This document shows, piece after piece, positions 31,008 to 37,812 of a DNA stretch of 37,812 nt; within the stretch, counting starts at the first letter, position 1, and every line of letters starts with the position of its first letter. Origin of the DNA: JAJUFS01 sp036381175 (GTDB taxonomy: Bacteria; Pseudomonadota; Gammaproteobacteria; Natronospirales; JAJUFS01). Under the pieces are notes generated by a model that saw only the letters and a list, made by a program, of their open reading frames with translations, was not told the origin of the DNA and ran no database searches. Location of the stretch: positions 1 to 37,812 of the forward strand of contig DASVDI010000040.1 of NCBI GenBank assembly GCA_036381175.1, given 5' to 3'. The translations under genes were made by a program, and so were the position numbers.

Positions 31008-32384
31008 ATGATCGTTCGTCACTTCTGCCGTTTCTTCCTTGCGGCCGCCACCCTGCTTGCGATGGCCCTCGCAATGGTTATGGCGCCCGCGCGCGCCGAC
31101 GGCCTGCTCGACCCGCTGCTTGAACTGCGCATCGCCTCGCTCGATGGTCCGCATGAAGTCATCGTTACATTTGAAGATCGAAGCGCCGTCACCTCGCTTG
31201 CGGATTTGCCTGGCGTCGATGCCATTGAACTGAACGTGCTGCCGATGGCCGCCGCGCGCCTGACGGAAGCGCAGATCGAAACCGTGCGCCAGTGGGACAA
31301 CGTCAAAAGCGTTTATTACAACGCGCCACTCGAATATTCGAATTACACCTCCGGCGAAATCACCGGCGGACACTACGTGCATGACAACTATGGCTACAAA
31401 GGCGAAGGCGTGACTGTCGCGGTGCTCGATTCCGGCGTCGACGGTTTGCATCCCGATCTCGCGTTCGGCAGCAAGACCATCCAGAACGTGAAGATCGTCG
31501 GCGATCTCGGACTGCTTGGCCTCGATCCGATTTACCTCGAGAACCTGCCGAACACCGACACCAGCAGCGGTCATGGAACGCATGTCGCGGGAACGGTTGC
31601 AGGCACGGGCGCGGCATCCGCGAACGATGAGCGTCGCGCGAACTACCATGCCGGCATCGCACCGGAGGCGAGCATCGTCGGCATCGGCGCCGGTGAGGCA
31701 ATCGCGATCCTGTACGCGCTGGAAGGTTTCGACTACGTGCTCGCCAACCAGGATCGTTACGGCATCGATGTCATCACGAATTCCTGGGGTGGCGGTGACG
31801 GTGCGACGTTCGATCCGAACAACCCGATCAACATCGCCTCGCGCGCGGCGTACGAAAGCGGAATCGTCGTGCTGTTCGCAGCATCCAATTCCGGACCAGC
31901 GGAGAACACGCTGAACCAGTATGCGATCGCCCCGTGGGTCATCAACGTCGCAGCCGGCACGCCCACGAAAACGCTTGCGGATTTTTCAAGCCGCGGCGTT
32001 GCTGGTGATCCGATCAAGCATCCGGACATCACCGCGCCCGGCTCCGGCATCATTTCCGCGCGCGCGGCGAACACGCCGCTGCCGATACTCGGTCCGGTGC
32101 TCGATCCCGCGCATCCGACCTATCACCTGTACTACGCGAGCATGAGCGGCACCAGCATGGCGACGCCGTTCGTCGCAGGCACCGTTGCGTTGTTGCTCGA
32201 CGCGAATCCCGCGCTCTCGCCGGACCAGATCGAAGACATCATCGCGGCAACAGCCGAGCCGATGCCTGGCTATGCGTTCCACGAAGTCGGCGCCGGCTAC
32301 ATCGATGTGCGCGCGGCAGTGGAGATGGCCGAAACCACGCCCGGTGAAATGGCGCAGTTTCTCTCGGGCAGTACGGAATGGTGA
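31008..32384 (+). CDS. Secreted subtilase (S8 family serine protease)
   Basis: This 458-residue protein has a signal peptide (about 1-30, MVMAPARA-DG), a short pro-region (about 31-115 with an inhibitor-like EVIVTFEDR segment) and an S8 catalytic domain. The triad is D141 in VAVLDSGVD, H189 in SGHGTHVAGT and S383 in SGTSMATP. The oxyanion Asn lies in AASNSGP. GGAG precedes the ATG at 31008. A perfect 12-bp terminator follows, so it is a single-gene unit. The target is unknown, and a periplasmic or extracellular role is expected. Confidence 0.93.
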   Translation: MIVRHFCRFFLAAATLLAMALAMVMAPARADGLLDPLLELRIASLDGPHEVIVTFEDRSAVTSLADLPGVDAIELNVLPMAAARLTEAQIETVRQWDNVKSVYYNAPLEYSNYTSGEITGGHYVHDNYGYKGEGVTVAVLDSGVDGLHPDLAFGSKTIQNVKIVGDLGLLGLDPIYLENLPNTDTSSGHGTHVAGTVAGTGAASANDERRANYHAGIAPEASIVGIGAGEAIAILYALEGFDYVLANQDRYGIDVITNSWGGGDGATFDPNNPINIASRAAYESGIVVLFAASNSGPAENTLNQYAIAPWVINVAAGTPTKTLADFSSRGVAGDPIKHPDITAPGSGIISARAANTPLPILGPVLDPAHPTYHLYYASMSGTSMATPFVAGTVALLLDANPALSPDQIEDIIAATAEPMPGYAFHEVGAGYIDVRAAVEMAETTPGEMAQFLSGSTEW

Positions 32385-32396
32385 GATGAAAGGAAT

Positions 32397-32427
32397 GCAA
32401 CCGGCGCGCAACGCGCCGGTTGCTGTT
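32397..32427 (+). terminator. Rho-independent terminator after the subtilase
   Basis: GCAACCGGCGCG and CGCGCCGGTTGC form a perfect 12-bp stem with a CAA loop, followed by TGTTT. It begins 13 bases after the subtilase stop. Confidence 0.92.
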
Positions 32428-32456
32428 TCCTGAAATGCGCGGAACATTTTGCAGGC

Positions 32457-32482
32457 GGCGGATTACGCTACGCTAATCCGCC
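32457..32482. repeat. REP-like hairpin, second copy
   Basis: GGCGGATTA and TAATCCGCC form a 9-bp stem around CGCTACGC, followed by CTACG. It is the same hairpin as at 22006-22033. Confidence 0.75.
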
Positions 32483-32497
32483 CTACGCTCACTGCGC

Positions 32498-33097
32498 TCA
32501 CTTCGTGCCCTGCGGATAAATCGTCTCACCGCGCTTGAGCATTTCAACGAAACTTTCGATCTTCTTCTTCCGCCCTGCTTCCGTCTTCATGTTGTGAAGA
32601 CGAAACGCGAACGCGTAACGATTCTGCGCGCTGAGTTTTTCAAGCATCTTCTTCGCCTTCGGTTCGGCGTTGATCGCGGCCTGGAGATCATCCGGAATCT
32701 TCATGTCCTTGCCGCTCGCATACGCGCGTTCCCATCGCCCGTCGGTTTTCGCCGCTTCCACTTCACGCATGCCGTGCTCGGTCATGCGGCCTTCCTCGAT
32801 CAGCCGCACAACGTTATCGACATTGACCTGGCTCCAGATGCTCTTCTTGCGGCGCGGCGTGTAACGCTGCAAATAACTCTTCTCGTCGAAGCCCTTGCGA
32901 ATCCCGTCAATCCATCCCCAGCAAAGCACCACATCGATAGCTTCCTTCGGCGTAATGGATTTCAGCCCTGAATCCACCTTGTGGATCTTGATCCACAGCT
33001 CGTCCTGCTTGTCGTGGTTTCTCGCGAGCCATTTGTAGAAGCTGTCGGCGGATTTGAATTCACGGACATTGGCGGGATTGACGGTAACGGATGGCAT
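32498..33097 (-). CDS. YdeI/OmpD-associated family protein
   Basis: This 199-residue protein matches the YdeI/bacteriocin-protection family: FKSADSFYKWLARNHDKQDELWIKIHK, ITPKEAIDVVLCWGWIDGIRKGFDEKSYLQRYTPRRKKSIWSQVN, and a C-terminal NRYAFAFRLHNMKTEAGRKKKIESFVEML. Members are small cytosolic proteins; some were linked to OmpD or antimicrobial resistance, but the mechanism is unknown. It is convergent with the subtilase gene. Confidence 0.88.
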   Translation of the reverse strand: MPSVTVNPANVREFKSADSFYKWLARNHDKQDELWIKIHKVDSGLKSITPKEAIDVVLCWGWIDGIRKGFDEKSYLQRYTPRRKKSIWSQVNVDNVVRLIEEGRMTEHGMREVEAAKTDGRWERAYASGKDMKIPDDLQAAINAEPKAKKMLEKLSAQNRYAFAFRLHNMKTEAGRKKKIESFVEMLKRGETIYPQGTK

Positions 33098-33149
33098 CCA
33101 TGTTTCCTGTTGTTGATTCTCAGTAAGCGGATATCGGACTGCTGATGTT

Positions 33150-33635
33150 TCAGACCTTCGCTTTCTTTGGCGACACCCACATCGTGATCATCGCCTGGAA
33201 CACCGCGTCATCCTGTTGATCTCGAACCACGACCTTGACCTTGTATTCGAACGGCTCGACCCAATCACGCTGTGATTCCGGTTCGGCCGGCGTCGCGACA
33301 GCAACGAGATCGGTTGTTGCCTTCTTCAGGTATTCAACCGTCATTCCTTTTGGGATCCATCGGTGGGTCGACGGGACGGTTACCTCGGTCATGGTTCCGC
33401 CTGCGAGCTCCGCCATGTTGCACATCGCGATGGCGTGCACGGTCCCGAGATGATTCAGCACAGCGCGCCGCTTGCGGACTCGCAACTTGCTGTACTCCGG
33501 CATCAACGCCTCGAAGCGAGGACTGATGCTGCCGAAGTACGGCGCCTTGAAGCACAACACGCGAGAGAACGCCCATTTGCCACCCGGCAGGGAAGCCATG
33601 CGATTCCAGGTATCGAGCGTGGTTGATCTGCTCAT
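33150..33635 (-). CDS. DUF4442 hotdog-fold protein
   Basis: This 161-residue protein has a hotdog fold of the DUF4442 type: APYFGSISPRFEALMPEYSKLRV, then VLNHLGTVHAIAMCNMAELAGG with the central helix, and KKATTDLVAVAT in the strand region. Hotdog proteins are often acyl-CoA thioesterases, but catalytic residues cannot be fixed here. GGAG precedes the ATG at 33635. An earlier start at 33704 would add 23 unconserved residues. Confidence 0.85.
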   Translation of the reverse strand: MSRSTTLDTWNRMASLPGGKWAFSRVLCFKAPYFGSISPRFEALMPEYSKLRVRKRRAVLNHLGTVHAIAMCNMAELAGGTMTEVTVPSTHRWIPKGMTVEYLKKATTDLVAVATPAEPESQRDWVEPFEYKVKVVVRDQQDDAVFQAMITMWVSPKKAKV

Positions 33636-33667
33636 CGATTTCTCCGCGAGAACGAACGTTGTCGCTG

Positions 33668-34195
33668 TCATACATTCGAGCAGGCCGGAACGCAAGACTG
33701 CCACGTCGAGCGATCAAGACGATAAACGAAACAATCATCCTCGCCGAACTGCCGTCGTTCCACGAACCGGAATCCAAGCCGTTCATAAAAGCGATGCGCG
33801 CGTGTGTTCGCGGCCAAGGGATCAATCAGTACGGCTTCGACATCACGTTCCGCGAAACATCGCGCGAGCGCAAGCTGCATCATCCCGCTGCCGTAACCCT
33901 TCCCGAGATCGCGCGCTTCGCCAATCCAGATATCGATCGCGCGCAAGTTCGGTGAAACCTCGCCCCAGTAATGCGAATCCTCGCGCGCGGGATCGATGAT
34001 CTGCAGGAAACCGATCGCGCGTCCGCCGAGTTCCGCGATCAGGAATTCGCGCCACTCGGGGAATCGTTTCAATTCCGTTTCCCAGCCCCAGTCATCATTC
34101 GGGTCCGCGGCGATGACGTGCGGCTGTTCATCCCATCGGCGCAACAACTCAAGATCATCGATGGTGGCTGCGCGCAGTGTCAGCTTGTCCTTCAT
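33668..34195 (-). CDS. GNAT acetyltransferase, aminoglycoside 6'-type relative
   Basis: This 175-residue protein has the GNAT core with WGEVSPNLRAIDIWIGEARDLGKGYGSGMMQ, the acetyl-CoA loop being LGKGYGSGM, and ANTRAHRFYERLGFRFVER. The RAIDIWIG segment resembles AAC(6')-type enzymes and siderophore or lysine acetyltransferases of the same clan, so resistance is possible but not shown. It follows the VOC gene at 34209-34619 by 13 bases on the same strand, probably one transcript. Confidence 0.86.
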   Translation of the reverse strand: MKDKLTLRAATIDDLELLRRWDEQPHVIAADPNDDWGWETELKRFPEWREFLIAELGGRAIGFLQIIDPAREDSHYWGEVSPNLRAIDIWIGEARDLGKGYGSGMMQLALARCFAERDVEAVLIDPLAANTRAHRFYERLGFRFVERRQFGEDDCFVYRLDRSTWQSCVPACSNV

Positions 34196-34208
34196 GCCAA
34201 CGCGCTCA

Positions 34209-34619
34209 CTACTGCCCCGGCATCGCCTCGGGATTCATCCACGCCGGCTCGAACACGTGCCCGTCCGGATCCTGGAAGCTGCGCAGATACATGAAGCCCA
34301 TGTCCTGCGGTTCGCGAATGTCGGCCTTGCCGCCCGCGCCTGCCGCTGCCTCGACAATCGCATCCACGTCTTCACGGCTGTCCTGCGAGAGCGCGAACAA
34401 CACGCCGGTGGTCTCTTGTGCATCCGCGACCGGCGTTGTTGCATACGTTGCAAAATACTCGCGCGTCATCAGCTGGAAAACGATGGCATCCGACCAGACC
34501 ATCGATGACGCTTTCTCGTCGCTGAACTGTTCGTTCTTCGTGCAGCCAATCGCCTCATAAAAGCGAGTGGCGACAGCAATATCCTTCACGGGCAGGTTGA
34601 TGAAGATCATCTTCGGCAT
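34209..34619 (-). CDS. VOC-family (glyoxalase-like) protein
   Basis: This 136-residue protein is a VOC member: MIFINLPVKDIAVATRFYEAIG, then SSMVWSDAIVFQLMTRE, and GFMYLRSFQDPDGHVFEPAWMNPE, where the final Glu in HVFEPAW is the usual metal ligand. The substrate is unknown. GAGGAG precedes the ATG. It is divergent from the M13 peptidase gene. Confidence 0.88.
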   Translation of the reverse strand: MPKMIFINLPVKDIAVATRFYEAIGCTKNEQFSDEKASSMVWSDAIVFQLMTREYFATYATTPVADAQETTGVLFALSQDSREDVDAIVEAAAGAGGKADIREPQDMGFMYLRSFQDPDGHVFEPAWMNPEAMPGQ

Positions 34620-34827
34620 GGTGTTTCTCCTCTTCTTTATGGCGCCGCGCCGGATGACACGCCGGCTTTCGTTATCACGACGAGCGGGAAACGGCGAAAT
34701 CGACACCGCCCGGAAACTTTTTACACCGCAAGCGCCTGCTGCGGGAAGCAGGGCCGTGACCAAGGGCGAACCTTGCCCGTTTTTCCCGGTCACAGGAGAA
34801 CGACATGAAAACGGAAGGGGCAGGACC

Positions 34828-36897
34828 ATGCAGAGAAACATCATCATCGCCGCGGTGCTCGCGGCCATCCTGGGGCTAGCGTGGTGGTTCACCGGGCGTC
34901 CCGCCGGAGAAACGGCAGCATCGGCAAGCAAGCCCGCGCTCGTCTCGGGCGTGCATCTCGATGCGCTCGACCGCAACACGCGTCCGCAGGATGATTTCTA
35001 CCGCTTTGTGAACGGCGGCTGGCTGGACGCAACGCAGATTCCTGAAATCTATGCCGGCTACACCGTCTATCACACGGTCTACGAGGACGCGGAAAAAGTG
35101 TTGCGCGAGATCATCGAGGATGCCGCCGCGAATCCGGGCGCGCCGGGCAGCGAGCAGCGCAAGGTGGGCGACTTCTACGCGACGTGGATGGACGAGGCCG
35201 CGATCGAAGCCGCGGGCATCTCGCCCATCGAAAGCGAACTTGCGCTGGTGAATGCGATCGACGATCGCGAATCACTGGCGCTCGCGATCGCGGAACTCTC
35301 GCGTCTCGGCGTGACGATGCCTTACTCGCAGTACGTCTGGCAGGATCTGAAAAATTCCGAGCAGTACGCGTTCTACCTGTCACAGGACGGCCTGACGCTG
35401 CCGAACCGCGACTACTACGTTGAGAAAGACAACGAACGCTTCGCCACCGCGCGCGATGCGCTGCCCGGCTACGCCGCCGGCCTGCTCGCCGCCGCGGGCT
35501 GGCCGCGTGCGAAAGCCGATGCCGCCGGCAGCAAAATCTACGCGCTGGAGGAACGCATCGCCGAAGCACACTGGACTGCCGTGCAGAATCGCGATCCGCA
35601 GGCGGGTTACAACCCGTACACGCTGGATGAACTCGACGCGCTCGGCGATTACGCGTGGACGGGAACGCTCACCGAACTCGGCGTCGTGGAAAAGATCGAG
35701 CGCGTGATCATCGATCAGCCGAGCTACTTCGAAGCGCTCGGCGGCATGCTGCACGAATTGCCGCTTGAAGACTGGAAAGCGTATCTCGCCTACCACGTGC
35801 TCGATTCGCGCGCCTCGCATCTCGGTGCTGCATTCGACAATCTGCGTTTCAACTATCGCAACAAACTCGTTCGCGGACAGCAGGAACAGCAGCCGCGCTG
35901 GAAGCGCGGCGTTTCGCTGGTGGATGACGTGCTTGGCGAGGCGGTCGGCAAAATCTACGTCGAGCGTGCATTTCCGCCAGAAGCGAAAGCGAAGATGGAA
36001 GCGCTGGTCGCGAATGTCATCGCGGCATTCGAAACCAGCATCGAAGAACTCGAATGGATGACGCCGGCAACGCGCGAACAGGCGAAAGCCAAGCTCGCGA
36101 AATTCTCGCCCAAGATCGGCTACCCCGATGTCTGGAAGGACTATTCCGATCTCGTCATCGAGCGCGGCGATCACATGGGCAACCTGCGCCGCGCGATTGC
36201 GTGGAACTGGCAGCAGGACATCGACAAGCTCGGCGGACCGATCGATCGCACCGAATGGGGCATGACGCCGCAGACGGTGAACGCCTACTACTCGCCGACG
36301 AAAAACGAAATCGTGTTTCCGGCCGCGCGCCTGCAACCGCCGTTCTTCCAGTTGAATGCGGATGACGCGATCAACTACGGCGCCGTCGGCGGCGTGATCG
36401 GGCATGAGATCTCGCACGGCTTCGACGACAAGGGCAGCCAGTACGACGGCAACGGCAACCTTGAAAACTGGTGGACGGACGAAGACCGCGCGAAGTTCGA
36501 GAAACTCACGAAGGTGCTCGTCGGACAGTTCAACGCCTACGAACCACTGCCTGGCATGCACATCAACGGCGAGCTCACGCTCGGCGAGAACATCGGCGAT
36601 CTTTCCGGTGTCGCGGTCGCCTACAAGGCGTACATCGCATCATTGAATGGCAAGGAGCCGCCAGTGATCGATGGCTTCACCGGCCCGCAGCGCTTCTTCA
36701 TCGGTTACGCAATGTCGCGCAAGGGCAAGTACACCGAGGAGGCGATCGCCGCGCGCCTCGCGTCCGATCCGCACTCGCCATTGCGCTATCGCGTGAACGG
36801 CATCTATCGAAATCTCGATGCCTTCCATGAGGCGTTCAACACAAAACCCGGTGACGGCATGTGGCTTTCGCCCGAGGAAAGGGTTCGCATCTGGTGA
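34828..36897 (+). CDS. M13 (neprilysin-family) zinc metallopeptidase
   Basis: This 689-residue protein has a single N-terminal hydrophobic helix (about 4-22) that may be a signal or anchor, then the M13 N-terminal domain (DDFYRFVNGGWLD) and the catalytic domain. Zinc ligands are H526 and H530 in HEISH and E587 in GENIGDLSG. The typical substrate-binding NAYYSPTKNEIVFPAARLQPPFF is present, and the C terminus ends in W as in neprilysins. It would degrade oligopeptides in the periplasm or at the surface. GGAAGGGG precedes the ATG. A terminator follows. Confidence 0.95.
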   Translation: MQRNIIIAAVLAAILGLAWWFTGRPAGETAASASKPALVSGVHLDALDRNTRPQDDFYRFVNGGWLDATQIPEIYAGYTVYHTVYEDAEKVLREIIEDAAANPGAPGSEQRKVGDFYATWMDEAAIEAAGISPIESELALVNAIDDRESLALAIAELSRLGVTMPYSQYVWQDLKNSEQYAFYLSQDGLTLPNRDYYVEKDNERFATARDALPGYAAGLLAAAGWPRAKADAAGSKIYALEERIAEAHWTAVQNRDPQAGYNPYTLDELDALGDYAWTGTLTELGVVEKIERVIIDQPSYFEALGGMLHELPLEDWKAYLAYHVLDSRASHLGAAFDNLRFNYRNKLVRGQQEQQPRWKRGVSLVDDVLGEAVGKIYVERAFPPEAKAKMEALVANVIAAFETSIEELEWMTPATREQAKAKLAKFSPKIGYPDVWKDYSDLVIERGDHMGNLRRAIAWNWQQDIDKLGGPIDRTEWGMTPQTVNAYYSPTKNEIVFPAARLQPPFFQLNADDAINYGAVGGVIGHEISHGFDDKGSQYDGNGNLENWWTDEDRAKFEKLTKVLVGQFNAYEPLPGMHINGELTLGENIGDLSGVAVAYKAYIASLNGKEPPVIDGFTGPQRFFIGYAMSRKGKYTEEAIAARLASDPHSPLRYRVNGIYRNLDAFHEAFNTKPGDGMWLSPEERVRIW

Positions 36898-36904
36898 TGA
36901 AACG

Positions 36905-36931
36905 AAAGGCCAGGCAGATGCCGGGCCTTTT
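36905..36931 (+). terminator. Rho-independent terminator after the M13 peptidase
   Basis: AAAGGCC-A-GGC and GCC-G-GGCCTTT pair as a 10-bp stem with one A/G mismatch and an AGAT loop, followed by T. It begins eight bases after the stop. The rest of 36932-37115 shows nothing I recognise. Confidence 0.85.
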
Positions 36932-37115
36932 GCCTTGCGCTCATTGTGATGAGTTGCCGCTCCACAGCGCAGATCATTATCCGGCTGATTTCCATTGAGT
37001 GATAACCCATCCGCTGTCTCTCTTATGGCGAACCCGCATTCCCGCGATGCCAACTACCCGTTTGAGAAAACCGGCACCGCATCGGTCGCCGCACAGCAAC
37101 TCTGACGGAGGTCCC

Positions 37116-37625
37116 ATGGTCACATCGGTTGGCACAGAAAACGACAAGCTGGAAATGCTCCAGCATCTGATCAAGCTGGATCACGCGGCGGCGGAAGCCT
37201 ACGGCGCGGCTATCGAGCGTCTTGATAACGCGTCATACCGCGCGCAACTCGAAGGCTTCAAGCGCGACCACGAACGGCACATCGAAGAACTCACGCCCAT
37301 CGTGAGACAGATGGGCGGCGAAGCGCCGGATACCGGCGGCGCGAAGGAAATGCTGACGGAAGGCAAGGTGGCGTTGAGCAGCCTCATGGGCGACGAGGCG
37401 ATTCTCAAGGCCATGAAGACGAATGAAAACGACACCAACACGGCGTATGAGCGCGTTGTTGAAAAAGCGCCACCCGAAGTACGCGCTATTGTCGAACGCG
37501 GCCTCGCCGATGAACGCCGCCATTGCGACTGGATTCTTGCGCAGCTTGGCGAAGAATCATCGACGCTGCGTTCGCCGGACCGGATGCGCGGCACGGAATC
37601 ACGACCAGGTTATCGGCCGCACTGA
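37116..37625 (+). CDS. DUF2383-like four-helix (ferritin-like) protein
   Basis: This 169-residue protein is a helical bundle: EMLQHLIKLDHAAAEAYGAAIERL, then LEGFKRDHERHIEELTPIVRQMGG, and EVRAIVERGLADERRHCDWILAQL. Glu and His pairs on the helices (DHAAAEAY, DHERHIEE, DERRHC) suggest a metal site of the ferritin-like kind, and the family is annotated DUF2383/PA2169. Function is unknown and may be in stress. ACGGAGGTCCC is a strong ribosome binding site before the ATG at 37116. Confidence 0.85.
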   Translation: MVTSVGTENDKLEMLQHLIKLDHAAAEAYGAAIERLDNASYRAQLEGFKRDHERHIEELTPIVRQMGGEAPDTGGAKEMLTEGKVALSSLMGDEAILKAMKTNENDTNTAYERVVEKAPPEVRAIVERGLADERRHCDWILAQLGEESSTLRSPDRMRGTESRPGYRPH

Positions 37626-37671
37626 TACAGCGGCGGAAAGAAAACCGAAAGGTTTCAGGGTCAGAGCGAAA

Positions 37672-37717
37672 TGTACGAGTCAAGCACATGGGTAACACAA
37701 GAGTTCAGGGACATGGG
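37672..37717. mobile_element. Probable insertion-sequence end
   Basis: From TGTACGAGTCAAGC the sequence contains two near-copies, ACATGGGTAACAC and ACATGGGTTACAC, 24 bp apart. It abuts the C-terminal part of a transposase read from the right edge. TG at the outer end is typical of many IS termini (for example the IS481 family), but the other end lies outside the window. Confidence 0.55.
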
Positions 37718-37810
37718 TTACACCTTTATCGTGAGGTAATCACTACGCTGGCTCTTTCGTGAAGGTCGAGCGGTATCCAGGCGACCAAGGCGCACCGGTC
37801 CGAAGTAGAC
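37718..37810 (-). CDS. Partial transposase C terminus (IS481/IS3-like)
   Basis: Only the last 30 codons and the stop are in the window, so the gene is cut by the right edge. The tail VYFGPVRLGRLDTARPSRK recalls the end of DDE-type IS481 transposases/integrases, in which a 'VYFGP..LG' strand closes the protein. The catalytic residues lie outside. The stop at 37718-37720 falls just before the putative IS end. Confidence 0.6.
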   Translation of the reverse strand, partial: VYFGPVRLGRLDTARPSRKSQRSDYLTIKV

Positions 37811-37812
37811 GT

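Noticed and set aside
36999..37115. Earlier start for the DUF2383-like gene
   Set aside because: The extension is low-complexity Arg/Pro/His sequence, while ACGGAGGT lies just before the ATG at 37116.
1..37812. tRNA, rRNA, riboswitch or prophage structural genes
   Set aside because: I looked for conserved tRNA arms, rRNA-like stretches, common riboswitch cores and capsid, tail or integrase genes and found none that I could support.

Overview
The window looks like chromosomal DNA from a GC-rich gammaproteobacterium, most likely in or near the Xanthomonadales/Lysobacterales. This is an inference from gene content and from dispersed intergenic repeats of a type I associate with that order; no rRNA or tRNA gene anchors it. 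Most genes are ordinary chromosomal functions. The stretch from about 14.9 to 24.1 kb is an accessory region.

Layout. 0-1.5 kb: a putative Fur box precedes a secreted helix-hairpin-helix protein and an overlapping MsrQ/ferric-reductase-like membrane protein. 1.7-3.2 kb: a catalase. 3.2-5.5 kb: an operon of ArsR regulator, SRPBCC (AHSA1-like) protein, small membrane protein, two DUF1801 proteins and a VOC protein, with two operator-like dyads in front. 5.6-9.6 kb: a minus-strand run of small enzymes (thioredoxin, GST, a VOC paralogue, GNAT, DUF2200, an internally deleted GST remnant, a membrane protein and a methyltransferase). 9.9-12.3 kb: a large exported DUF305/LVIVD beta-propeller protein closed by a strong terminator. 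12.4-14.9 kb: GFA-type, PhnB-like and MFS genes on the minus strand.

14.9-24.1 kb, accessory region. A Fic protein with a C-terminal winged helix has a 55-bp tandem repeat carrying paired dyads in its promoter. Next is a block (16.9-22.0 kb) with a lipoprotein, two membrane proteins, an 830-residue SIR2/P-loop NTPase/helical-repeat protein of the kind found in STAND antiphage systems, an XRE regulator and a divergent excisionase-like protein with its own promoter and operator. The block is bracketed by two inverted copies of a 350-435 bp noncoding repeat. To its right lies a wHTH-nucleotidyltransferase/HEPN pair (type VII toxin-antitoxin-like) whose start codon is buried in a perfect 40-bp palindrome.

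24.2-37.8 kb: a DedA/glycosyltransferase pair; a PadR-membrane protein pair behind three 15-bp repeats; the ABC-F ATPase YheS; an MBL hydrolase; a secreted subtilase; YdeI, DUF4442, GNAT and VOC genes; an M13 metallopeptidase; a DUF2383-like four-helix protein; and, at the right edge, the end of an insertion sequence with the tail of its transposase.

The best candidate for a new system is the SIR2-NTPase/XRE/excisionase-like block with its flanking inverted repeats. The Fic promoter array and the palindrome-controlled MNT/HEPN pair are close seconds.
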